This document shows positions 1 through 6,269 of a stretch of 12,723 nt of DNA, one piece after another. The notes under the pieces are model-generated. The model was not told the origin of the DNA and did not search any database. It saw nothing but the letters and a program-made list of their open reading frames with translations. Source of the stretch: an uncultured Muribaculaceae bacterium (lineage in GTDB: Bacteria > Bacteroidota > Bacteroidia > Bacteroidales > Muribaculaceae); the NCBI GenBank assembly GCA_910589095.1, contig CAJUSN010000069.1:1-12723 (forward strand). Reading direction: 5' to 3'. The translations under genes and the position numbers were made by a program. Numbering within the stretch: position 1 is the first letter of the stretch; every line of letters begins with the position of its first letter.

Positions 1-645
1 GAGCCAACGTGAACGACCGGCCTTACCGCTGCGTTCGAGTGAGTGTTCGCTGTTGCCAACAACGCCAACAGTGGCCTTGCAAGCTGCGAGCACCTTGCGG
101 GTTTCGCCCGAAGGAAGCTTGATGATAGCATAATCACCTTCGCGAGATACGAGCTGCGCGAAAGTACCTGCGGAACGGGCCATGAACGCGCCCTGACCGG
201 GACGCAGTTCAATGTTGTGGATGAGAGTACCTACGGGGATCTTGCTCAAGGGAAGAGCATTTCCCACTTCGGGTGCTGCATCGGGGCCGCTTACCACAGT
301 AGCGCCAACTTCTAAGCCGTTGGGTGCAATGATGTAAGTTTTAGCTCCGTCAACATAGTAAAGAAGCGCGATGCGAGCCGAGCGGTTGGGGTCGTACTCG
401 ATGCTTTTTACCACGGCGGGTACACCGTCTTTGTTTCTCTTAAAGTCAATCATACGGTACTTGCGCTTGTGACCTCCACCCAGGTAACGGTTGGTGAGGT
501 GACCTTCGGCGTTACGTCCGCCGGTAGAGCGCTTTCCGACTGTAAGAGATTTTTCTGGCGTAGTAGCAGTGATTGTACCTTTAAATACGCCAATAACCTT
601 GTGTCTTTGCCCCGGTGTAGTGGGCTTGAATTTTCTTACTGCCAT
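1..645 (-). CDS. rplB: Large ribosomal subunit protein uL2 (L2), 3' end beyond window
   Basis: L2 binds 23S rRNA and is needed for subunit association and for building the peptidyl-transferase centre. The reading frame begins with ATG at 645 (MAVRKFKPTTPGQRHK) and stays open to base 1, giving 215 codons of a protein usually about 274 long. Diagnostic L2 blocks are present: GGRNAEGHLTNRYLGGGHK near residue 42, DFKRNKDGVPAVV near 67, EYDPNRSARIALLYY near 82, and GKAGRSRW at the cut end. The C-terminal part with the conserved histidine near the peptidyl-transferase centre lies outside the window. It follows rplW by 9 bp, so it is co-transcribed and probably translationally coupled. The start is preceded by A/T-rich sequence without a Shine-Dalgarno site. 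The identification is certain; only completeness is unknown. Confidence 0.98.
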   Translation of the reverse strand, partial: MAVRKFKPTTPGQRHKVIGVFKGTITATTPEKSLTVGKRSTGGRNAEGHLTNRYLGGGHKRKYRMIDFKRNKDGVPAVVKSIEYDPNRSARIALLYYVDGAKTYIIAPNGLEVGATVVSGPDAAPEVGNALPLSKIPVGTLIHNIELRPGQGAFMARSAGTFAQLVSREGDYAIIKLPSGETRKVLAACKATVGVVGNSEHSLERSGKAGRSRWL

Positions 646-654
646 TATTATTTA

Positions 655-945
655 TTACAAGTTGCTATAAAAGTCGATGGTTTCGCCTTCGCCAACAGTG
701 ACGAAAGCTTTCTTGTAGGCAGCGGTCTTACCGCGAAGGAGGCCGCTTTTAGTCCAACGAGATTTGTTCTTGCCACGTACCACAGCAGTGTTAACGTTCA
801 CAACCTTGACGCCGTAAAGCTTCTCGACCAAAGATTTGATCTGATACTTGTTGGCATCAGGAGACACACGGAAAGTGTAGCGGTTAAGCTTGTCGGTAAG
901 CTTGGTGGCCTTTTCTGTAACGATGGGTTCGATTGTAATGTCCAT
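655..945 (-). CDS. rplW: Large ribosomal subunit protein uL23 (L23)
   Basis: L23 sits at the polypeptide exit of the 50S subunit, where trigger factor and the signal recognition particle dock. The 96-residue product has the normal L23 length and pattern: an N-terminal IEPIVTEKAT segment, then YTFRVSPDANKYQIKSLVEKLYGVKV and a basic loop (RGKNKSRW). Glu11 of VTEK aligns with the E. coli glutamate (position 18) that contacts trigger factor. Unusually for this operon, an AGGAG stretch lies at 957-961, 11 nt before the ATG. It is 22 bp after rplD and 9 bp before rplB in the S10-type operon. Confidence 0.98.
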   Translation of the reverse strand: MDITIEPIVTEKATKLTDKLNRYTFRVSPDANKYQIKSLVEKLYGVKVVNVNTAVVRGKNKSRWTKSGLLRGKTAAYKKAFVTVGEGETIDFYSNL

Positions 946-967
946 TGTTGGTTAGTCTCCTATTTGG

Positions 968-1588
968 TTAAAGATTATTAATCACATCAAGGCAACCCTC
1001 GGTGAGGAGGATAGCGTTGCTGTGCATGATGGCATAAGTGTTGATATCCTTAGCAGTGATGATTTTCACGTTGGGGATATTACGAGCCGACAAATTTACG
1101 TTATTATCGCGAGATGCTAAAACGAGAAGCAGCTTTTTGCCTTCTCCTTCAAGATTTTTAGCAATTTTTACGAAATCTTTAGTTTTCGGGGCTTCGAAAG
1201 TGAAGTTTTCAACCACTTTGATCTGGTTGTCCTGCATCTTGTAGGTAAGAGCTGACTTACGAGCAAGCTGCTTAACTTTCTTATTCAACTTGAAGCGGTA
1301 GTCGCGGGGACGGGGTCCGAAAACACGACCTCCACCTACGAGCACGGGTGAATTGATATCGCCGATACGTGCGCCGCCGCCACCCTTCTGCTTGTGGAGC
1401 TTACGGGTAGAACCGGAGATTTCGCTACGTTCCTTTGATTTGTGAGTACCCTGGCGCTGATTTGCCAAAAATTGCTTGACATCGAGATATACGGCGTGCT
1501 CGTTGGCATCGATGGCAAACACCTGATCGTTCAACTGAGCCTTGCGACCGGTGTCTTCTCCTTGTATGTTATAAATTGCGAGTTCCAT
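968..1588 (-). CDS. rplD: Large ribosomal subunit protein uL4 (L4)
   Basis: L4 is an early-assembling 23S rRNA binding protein whose extended loop lines the exit tunnel; in E. coli it also represses its own S10 operon. The product is 206 residues. The tunnel loop is visible at about residues 45-98, with HKQKGGGGAR (65-74) and GGGRVFGPRPRDY (85-97) matching the WRQKGTGRAR and ARPQDH regions of E. coli L4. The globular part follows. The ATG shares one base with the TAA of rplC (TAATG at 1590-1586), a typical arrangement for translational coupling. There is no S10-type leader upstream of rpsJ here, so E. coli-style L4 control is not supported by this sequence. Confidence 0.98.
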   Translation of the reverse strand: MELAIYNIQGEDTGRKAQLNDQVFAIDANEHAVYLDVKQFLANQRQGTHKSKERSEISGSTRKLHKQKGGGGARIGDINSPVLVGGGRVFGPRPRDYRFKLNKKVKQLARKSALTYKMQDNQIKVVENFTFEAPKTKDFVKIAKNLEGEGKKLLLVLASRDNNVNLSARNIPNVKIITAKDINTYAIMHSNAILLTEGCLDVINNL

Positions 1589-2208
1589 TATTTCTCAACT
1601 ATTACGATTGAACCTTTACATCCGGGTATAGAACCCTTGATCAACAAAAGATTGTGCTCGGGGATAACCTTGAGCACCTGGAGGTTTTGCACTGTCACGC
1701 GCTCGTTGCCCATCTGGCCTGCCATGCGCATGCCCTTGAACACCTTTGCGGGGTAGGAACAAGCACCGATAGAACCGGGTTTGCGCTGACGGTTGTGCTG
1801 ACCGTGAGTGGCCTGTCCAACACCTCCGAAACCATGACGCTTCACAACGCCCTGGAATCCTTTACCTTTGGAGGTACCCTGGATGTCGACGAAATCAGCT
1901 TCATTGAAGAGGGTGTCGACTGTGATAGTGTCACCAAGCTTATGCTCGCCTTCAAAACCCTTGAACTCGGCCAAGTGGCGCTGAGGAGCTACTCCTGCTT
2001 TCTCGAAGTGACCGGCCATAGGTTTGGTGGTGTGCTTCTCCTTTTTCTGCTCGAAGCCGAGCTGGATAGCATCGTAGCCGTCAGTTTCCGAGGTCTTGAT
2101 TTGAGTAACTACGCAGGGGCCTACTTCGATAACAGTGCACGGCACGTTTTTGCCGTCGGCACTGAAAACGGATGTCATTCCGATTTTCTTTCCTAATAAT
2201 CCTGGCAT
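1588..2208 (-). CDS. rplC: Large ribosomal subunit protein uL3 (L3)
   Basis: L3 is a primary 23S rRNA binder whose long finger reaches the peptidyl-transferase centre. The 206-residue product starts MPGLLGKKIGMTSVF and carries the family core GTSKGKGFQGVVKRHGFGG (111-129), the finger HGQHNRQRKPGSIGA (135-149) and the FKGMRMAGQMGNERVTVQ block (157-174). Residue 149 is Ala where E. coli L3 has Gln150, the residue methylated by PrmB, so this L3 cannot carry that modification at this position. The start is preceded by purine-rich AGAGAA directly before ATG. It follows rpsJ by 74 bp and overlaps rplD by one base. Confidence 0.98.
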   Translation of the reverse strand: MPGLLGKKIGMTSVFSADGKNVPCTVIEVGPCVVTQIKTSETDGYDAIQLGFEQKKEKHTTKPMAGHFEKAGVAPQRHLAEFKGFEGEHKLGDTITVDTLFNEADFVDIQGTSKGKGFQGVVKRHGFGGVGQATHGQHNRQRKPGSIGACSYPAKVFKGMRMAGQMGNERVTVQNLQVLKVIPEHNLLLIKGSIPGCKGSIVIVEK

Positions 2209-2282
2209 TTCTCTAAGTTTTAAAAATAAATTCTGTTTGGATTGAGTTTGTTTCTTAAATTCTTACGCTGTTTCCGTTGAAA

Positions 2283-2588
2283 TCACACTTTGATTTCCAC
2301 ATCAACGCCGCTGGGAAGTTCCAGCTTCATGAGTGCGTCAACAGTTTTGGCGGTAGAGTTGTAGATGTCGATAAGACGCTTGAAGCTCGACAGCTGGAAC
2401 TGTTCGCGACTTTTCTTGTTGACGAAAGTTGAACGATTGACAGTGAAGATGCGCTTGTGGGTGGGCAGAGGAATAGGACCGCTGATCACCGCGCCTGTGC
2501 TCTTTACAGTCTTCACAATCTTTTCGGCTGACTTGTCAACCAAGTCATGATCGTAAGATTTAAGCTTGATTCTGATTTTTTGGCTCAT
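2283..2588 (-). CDS. rpsJ: Small ribosomal subunit protein uS10 (S10, NusE)
   Basis: S10 is part of the 30S head and, as NusE, also joins NusB and NusG in transcription antitermination. The 101-residue product begins MSQKIRIKLKSYDHDLVDKS and contains the family stretch GPIPLPTHKRIFTVNRS (37-53), which includes the loop next to the tigecycline/tetracycline resistance site. It ends in LELPSGVDVEIKV. The gene begins only 25 bp after fusA, so it is the first S10-operon gene but is not preceded by a leader long enough to fold an E. coli-type S10 regulatory structure. No Shine-Dalgarno site is visible. The stop codon is TGA. Confidence 0.98.
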   Translation of the reverse strand: MSQKIRIKLKSYDHDLVDKSAEKIVKTVKSTGAVISGPIPLPTHKRIFTVNRSTFVNKKSREQFQLSSFKRLIDIYNSTAKTVDALMKLELPSGVDVEIKV

Positions 2589-2613
2589 ATTGTGTTGAAT
2601 GAAAGTTTTATTT

Positions 2614-4740
2614 TTACTTCAGAAGATCTACGCGGCCCTGGCACTCGGTGAGAACGTTGCGGGCGATAGAGTTGCTTACTTCAGCATAGTGGCTGAACGA
2701 CATGGTTGAAGTGGCACGACCGGAGGTGATGGTACGCAGGGCAGTCACATAACCGAACATTTCGGCGAGCGGAGCTTTAGCTTTAACCACGCGGGCACCT
2801 GAGCGGCTGGTTTCCATACCTTCTACCTGACCACGACGCTTGTTCAAGTCGCTGATCACGTCACCCATGCTTTCTTCGGGTGTAACAACCTCGATCTTCA
2901 TGATGGGCTCGAGAAGCACGGGATTGGCTTTCTCAGAAGCTTTCTTGAAGGCCTGGATTGCGCAAAGTTCGAATGAAAGCTGATCGGAGTCAACCGGGTG
3001 GAATGAACCGTCGATTACGGTCACTTTAAGACGTTCAACGGGGTAGCCGGCAAGAACACCGTTCTTCATTGCGGTCTGGAAGCCCTTCTGGATGGAGGGG
3101 ATATATTCTTTGGGGATGTTACCACCCTTCACTTCGTCAACGAACTGGAGGCTGCCGTCGAAGCTTTCATCAGCGGGTTCAACGCGTACGATGATATCAG
3201 CGAACTTACCGCGACCACCGGTTTGCTTCTTGAACACTTCGCGAAGCTCAACGGGAGCGGTGATGGCTTCCTTGTAGCTAACCTGAGGACGGCCTTGGTT
3301 ACATTCAACCTTGAATTCGCGTTTCAGACGGTCGATGATGATATCGAGGTGGAGCTCACCCATACCGGAGATAACGGTCTGGCCGGTCTCTTCGTTGGTC
3401 TGTACACGGAATGTGGGGTCTTCTTCAGCAAGCTTCTGCAGACCAACGCCAAGTTTGTCGAGGTCCTTCTGAGTCTTAGGCTCAACTGCAATACCGATAA
3501 CGGGATCGGGGAAGTCCATAGCTTCGAGTACGATAGGAGCGTCTTCAGCGCAGAGAGTGTCACCAGTACGGATATCTTTGAAACCTACACCGGCACCGAT
3601 ATCACCGCAACCGATCATTTCCTTTGCATTCTGCTTATTGGAGTGCATCTGGAAAAGACGTGAAACGCGTTCTTTCTTTCCTGAGCGAGCGTTGAGGATG
3701 TAGCTACCGGCCACAACGTCGCCTGAGTAAACGCGGAAGAAGGTGAGACGGCCCACATAGGGGTCAGTGGCGATCTTGAATGCGAGAGCACACATGGGAG
3801 CTTCAGCAGACGGTTCGCGTACTTCAACTTGATCAGGGTTTTCAGGATTGTGACCTTCGATTGCACCGGCATCAACGGGGCTGGGGAGGTAAGCGCACAC
3901 ATTGTTGAGCAGGGGCTGAACACCCTTGTTCTTGAATGAGCTACCGCAAGTCATGGGCACGATACCCATTGCGAGGGTTGCCTTACGGATACCTTTGCGG
4001 ATTTCCTCTTCAGTGATGGTAGAAGGATCATCGAAGTATTTTTCCATGAGGGCGTCATCGAACTCGGCGATTTTTTCGAGCATTTTATCGCGCCACTCTT
4101 CAGCCTCAGCAACGAGGTTTGCGGGAATTTCTTCTTCATTGTAATCAGCGCCCATTGATTCATCATGCCAGAAGATAGCCTTCATGGTGATAAGGTCAAC
4201 GAGGCCCTTGAAAGTTTCTTCAGCACCGATAGGGATCTGGATGGGGCAGGGATTGGCACCGAGCACATCCTTTACCTGGCGTACCACTTCAAAGAAGTTG
4301 GCACCCGAGCGGTCCATCTTGTTAACGTAACCGATACGGGGAACGTTGTACTTGTCGGCCTGACGCCATACGGTTTCGGACTGAGGTTCAACACCACCTA
4401 CGGCGCAGAAAGTTGCTACAGCGCCGTCGAGCACACGAAGTGAACGTTCCACCTCAACGGTGAAGTCAACGTGTCCCGGAGTGTCAATAAGGTTGATTTT
4501 GTATTTGTCGCCGGCATATTTCCAGAAAGCGGTTGTAGCGGCGGAGGTGATAGTGATACCGCGCTCCTGTTCCTGTTCCATCCAGTCCATGGTAGCGGCG
4601 CCATCGTGTACTTCACCAATCTTATGGGTGAGACCCGTGTAGAAAAGTATTCGCTCCGAAGTGGTGGTCTTACCAGCATCGATGTGAGCCATAATACCGA
4701 TGTTACGGGTATATTTAAGTTGTTCGTCGGCTTTTGACAT
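2614..4740 (-). CDS. fusA: Translation elongation factor G (EF-G)
   Basis: EF-G is the GTPase that drives tRNA-mRNA translocation and, with RRF, ribosome recycling. The 708-residue product has the full five-domain length. GTPase motifs are intact: P-loop AHIDAGKTT (18-26), switch region RGITIT (60-65), DTPGH (86-90) with the catalytic His90, NKMD (140-143) and CGSS (265-268, where GSA is more usual). Domain II follows from about 310. The domain IV tip loop GSFHPVDSDQ (578-587) contains His581, equivalent to the E. coli histidine needed for translocation. These features indicate the canonical EF-G rather than a divergent paralogue. It lies 77 bp after rpsG and 25 bp before rpsJ; no tuf gene follows, as is usual in Bacteroidota. 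Confidence 0.98.
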   Translation of the reverse strand: MSKADEQLKYTRNIGIMAHIDAGKTTTSERILFYTGLTHKIGEVHDGAATMDWMEQEQERGITITSAATTAFWKYAGDKYKINLIDTPGHVDFTVEVERSLRVLDGAVATFCAVGGVEPQSETVWRQADKYNVPRIGYVNKMDRSGANFFEVVRQVKDVLGANPCPIQIPIGAEETFKGLVDLITMKAIFWHDESMGADYNEEEIPANLVAEAEEWRDKMLEKIAEFDDALMEKYFDDPSTITEEEIRKGIRKATLAMGIVPMTCGSSFKNKGVQPLLNNVCAYLPSPVDAGAIEGHNPENPDQVEVREPSAEAPMCALAFKIATDPYVGRLTFFRVYSGDVVAGSYILNARSGKKERVSRLFQMHSNKQNAKEMIGCGDIGAGVGFKDIRTGDTLCAEDAPIVLEAMDFPDPVIGIAVEPKTQKDLDKLGVGLQKLAEEDPTFRVQTNEETGQTVISGMGELHLDIIIDRLKREFKVECNQGRPQVSYKEAITAPVELREVFKKQTGGRGKFADIIVRVEPADESFDGSLQFVDEVKGGNIPKEYIPSIQKGFQTAMKNGVLAGYPVERLKVTVIDGSFHPVDSDQLSFELCAIQAFKKASEKANPVLLEPIMKIEVVTPEESMGDVISDLNKRRGQVEGMETSRSGARVVKAKAPLAEMFGYVTALRTITSGRATSTMSFSHYAEVSNSIARNVLTECQGRVDLLK

Positions 4741-4817
4741 TGTAAGAGTTGTTAGATCGTTTGTCGTTGAGAATTCGAATCTATTAATATCTCGTATTCG
4801 CTATCTTCAATCGGTTA

Positions 4818-5294
4818 TTAGAAACGGAAGTGAGCGAAAGCACGGTTGGCCTCAGCCATCTTGTGCATATCCTCTTTGCGCTTGAATGCACCGCCCTGAT
4901 CGTTGTAAGCGTCCACGATTTCAGCAGCGAGTTTGTCGGCCATAGTCTTGCCGCCACGCTTGCGGGCATAGAGGATAAGGTTTTTCATTGAAATAGATTC
5001 CTTGCGGTCGGGGCGGATTTCAGTAGGCACCTGGAAGGTGGCGCCACCCACACGGCGTGATTTCACCTCAACCTGGGGAGTTACATTCTCAAGGGCTTTT
5101 TTCCAGATTTCGAGCGCGGTCTTTTCTTCGTTGGGCATTTTTGCCTTCACAGTTTCAAGGGCGCTGTAGAAAATAGTGTAAGCAGTGTTTTTCTTTCCAT
5201 CGTACATCAGGTGATTTACGAATTTTGAAACTCTTACATCATTGAAAACGGGATCAGGTAAAACGATCCGTTTCTTAGGTTTTGCCTTTCTCAT
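4818..5294 (-). CDS. rpsG: Small ribosomal subunit protein uS7 (S7)
   Basis: S7 organises assembly of the 30S head and contacts E-site tRNA; in E. coli it also represses its own operon by binding the rpsL-rpsG spacer. The 158-residue product begins MRKAKPKKRIVLPDPVFND and carries the S7 blocks VSKFVNHLMYDGKK, VEVKSRRVGGATFQVPTEI (about 76-94) and the C-terminal ANRAFAHFRF. The start is the ATG at 5294; the preceding bases are A-rich with no Shine-Dalgarno site. It is separated from rpsL by a long 238-bp spacer that may be regulatory (see that entry), and from fusA by 77 bp. Confidence 0.98.
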   Translation of the reverse strand: MRKAKPKKRIVLPDPVFNDVRVSKFVNHLMYDGKKNTAYTIFYSALETVKAKMPNEEKTALEIWKKALENVTPQVEVKSRRVGGATFQVPTEIRPDRKESISMKNLILYARKRGGKTMADKLAAEIVDAYNDQGGAFKRKEDMHKMAEANRAFAHFRF

Positions 5295-5532
5295 TTTGTG
5301 TTTTGAGCGATTTTGTCGTTTTTTGTTTGCTTGGTTGCTGCTTCTTTCATCTTCAACGCCGGTCCTCTGACTCTGGGCGTTTACTCAACCGTTGTCGAAT
5401 TAGCCTTCCAATAAATCAAAAAGCGAAGATTTGTTACTTCATTAACTTTTTTCATTATTCCGCCATGAGTTTCAAGTCCGTCGGCGGCCGGACCGTAAGT
5501 CACTGCTGTGAGCGTTCGGCGCAAGGCCTTTA
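5295..5532 (-). promoter_or_regulatory. Long rpsL-rpsG spacer with possible regulatory RNA folds
   Basis: This 238-bp gap is several times longer than the other gaps in the operon. No CAAAnnTA (antisense of the Bacteroidota -7 box) is seen, so an internal promoter is not supported. Read on the minus strand it holds a 5-bp hairpin GTCCG/CGGAC in the G/C-rich part (about 5478-5495). It also holds a 24-codon ORF (5455-5381). Last come two alternative pairings that use the same arm at 5354-5360: AACGCC with GGCGTT (5376-5381), or CAACG with CGTTG (5390-5394). The position matches where S7 binds the E. coli str mRNA, but I cannot show homology of the folds. Function is inferred from length, position and pairing only. 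Confidence 0.4.
5381..5455 (-). other. Candidate 24-codon upstream ORF in the rpsL-rpsG spacer
   Basis: On the minus strand an ATG at 5455 opens a 24-codon frame (beginning MKKVNEVTNLRF, ending STTVE) that stops with TAA at 5383-5381. The ATG overlaps the stop of an even shorter frame (ATG GCG GAA TAA) in a TAATG arrangement. The stop lies between the two alternative partner arms of the downstream hairpin, so a translating ribosome could influence which hairpin forms. An ORF of this length is common by chance, and I do not recognise the peptide. Treat it as a candidate leader peptide rather than a gene. Confidence 0.2.
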
Positions 5533-5916
5533 TTACTTCTTGGCAGCTTTGGGACGCTTGGCACCGTACTTCGAACGACGCTGAGTGCGATCCTTCACAC
5601 CGCTTGTGTCGAGTGTACCGCGGACAATGTGATAACGTACACCGGGGAGGTCTTTAACACGACCACCGCGAACGAGTACGATAGAGTGTTCCTGCAGGTT
5701 GTGACCTTCACCGGGGATGTAAGAGTTAACTTCCTTACCGTTGGTGAGGCGCACACGGGCCACTTTACGCATTGCCGAGTTAGGCTTCTTGGGGGTGGTG
5801 GTATAGACGCGCACACACACGCCGCGACGCTGCGGGCATGAATCCAATGCAGGCGACTTACTCTTATCCTCAAGAGCTACACGTCCTTTTCTTACTAATT
5901 GCTGAATCGTAGGCAT
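5533..5916 (-). CDS. rpsL: Small ribosomal subunit protein uS12 (S12)
   Basis: S12 lines the decoding centre and controls translational accuracy. The 127-residue product contains TTTPKKPNSAMRKVARVRL (39-57) and GEGHNLQEHSIVLVRGGRVK (69-88), both diagnostic. Lys43 and Lys88, the two classic sites of streptomycin-resistance mutations, are both lysine, so this is the streptomycin-sensitive form at these positions. Asp89, next to Lys88, is the residue methylthiolated by RimO in E. coli. The start ATG at 5916 follows an A-rich stretch with no Shine-Dalgarno site. This is the first gene of the fused str/S10 operon, downstream of a consensus-like promoter and a leader of about 150 nt. Confidence 0.98.
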   Translation of the reverse strand: MPTIQQLVRKGRVALEDKSKSPALDSCPQRRGVCVRVYTTTPKKPNSAMRKVARVRLTNGKEVNSYIPGEGHNLQEHSIVLVRGGRVKDLPGVRYHIVRGTLDTSGVKDRTQRRSKYGAKRPKAAKK

Positions 5917-6070
5917 CTTAGTTCTTTTTGTTTACTTAATTCGATTAATTTTTATTTCTTTTGATAATGATTTCTCATCAGAACACGCTCTTTCAGCGCA
6001 CACTACGCGCCAACCATCGCTCTATCTCTCAGAGACTTAGCCATCGGTTAGTGCGCGGATACACCTAAAA
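5917..6070 (-). promoter_or_regulatory. Structured 5' leader of the rpsL operon
   Basis: About 150 nt separate the predicted transcription start (near 6070) from the rpsL ATG. Read on the minus strand, GCGCAC plus UA at 6056-6049 can pair with UA(GU)GUGCGC at 6005-5996, with a 2-nt bulge. AACC just inside can pair with GGTT (6015-6012), and a small UCUC/GAGA hairpin sits at the apex, forming one long stem-loop. Its loop side encodes a 13-codon ATG frame (6044-6003, MAKSLRDRAMVGA), and an 8-codon frame follows nearer rpsL. The final 60 nt before the ATG are A-rich and unstructured, as expected for Bacteroidota translation initiation. No known riboswitch is recognised. Confidence 0.4.
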
Positions 6071-6076
6071 GCGTTG

Positions 6077-6108
6077 CAAAATTACAAACTAATTTCCTAT
6101 TTACCAAA
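6077..6108 (-). promoter_or_regulatory. Promoter of the rpsL (str/S10) operon
   Basis: Reading the minus strand, TTTG (6108-6105) is followed after exactly 20 bp by TAATTTTG (6084-6077). This matches the Bacteroidota primary sigma factor consensus, TTTG at -33 and TAnnTTTG at -7, with the accepted 19-21 bp spacing. Transcription would start near 6070, about 155 bases before the rpsL start. It lies about 100 bp downstream of the glycosidase-unit terminator, so the ribosomal operon appears to be independently transcribed. Confidence 0.75.
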
Positions 6109-6198
6109 TAATTCCACAACTTTCGCTCCTACCAGTCAAAACATTTTATAAAACCACCCTCACAGACCGAATTCACACAACCAACCTTATGGCAAGAG

Positions 6199-6247
6199 CA
6201 AAATGAAAGGGAGGGGACCCTATGCGAGTCCCCTCCCCTGCCATTTT
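6199..6247 (-). terminator. Intrinsic terminator after the GH95 gene
   Basis: A perfect 10-bp inverted repeat, GGGAGGGGAC (6209-6218) and GTCCCCTCCC (6228-6237), encloses a 9-nt loop. On the minus strand the stem is followed by TTTCATTTTGC, a T-rich run. It begins about 30 bp after the stop codon of the GH95 gene at 6270. The outer AAAATG (6200-6205) and CATTTT (6242-6247) can also pair, and the plus strand has its own T-run at 6244-6249, so the element could work in both directions. It separates the glycosidase unit from the ribosomal operon. Confidence 0.85.
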
Positions 6248-6269
6248 TTCAATGAATTGGAGCGGATGA

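Noticed and set aside
469..981. 170-codon plus-strand frame opposite the 5' end of rplB, all of rplW and the 3' end of rplD
   Set aside because: It is antisense to certain ribosomal protein genes and spans the boundaries between them.
6085..6092. Second -7-like box TTAGTTTG near the rpsL promoter
   Set aside because: It deviates from TAnnTTTG at the second base, and the adjacent TAATTTTG fits the consensus and the spacing to TTTG exactly.
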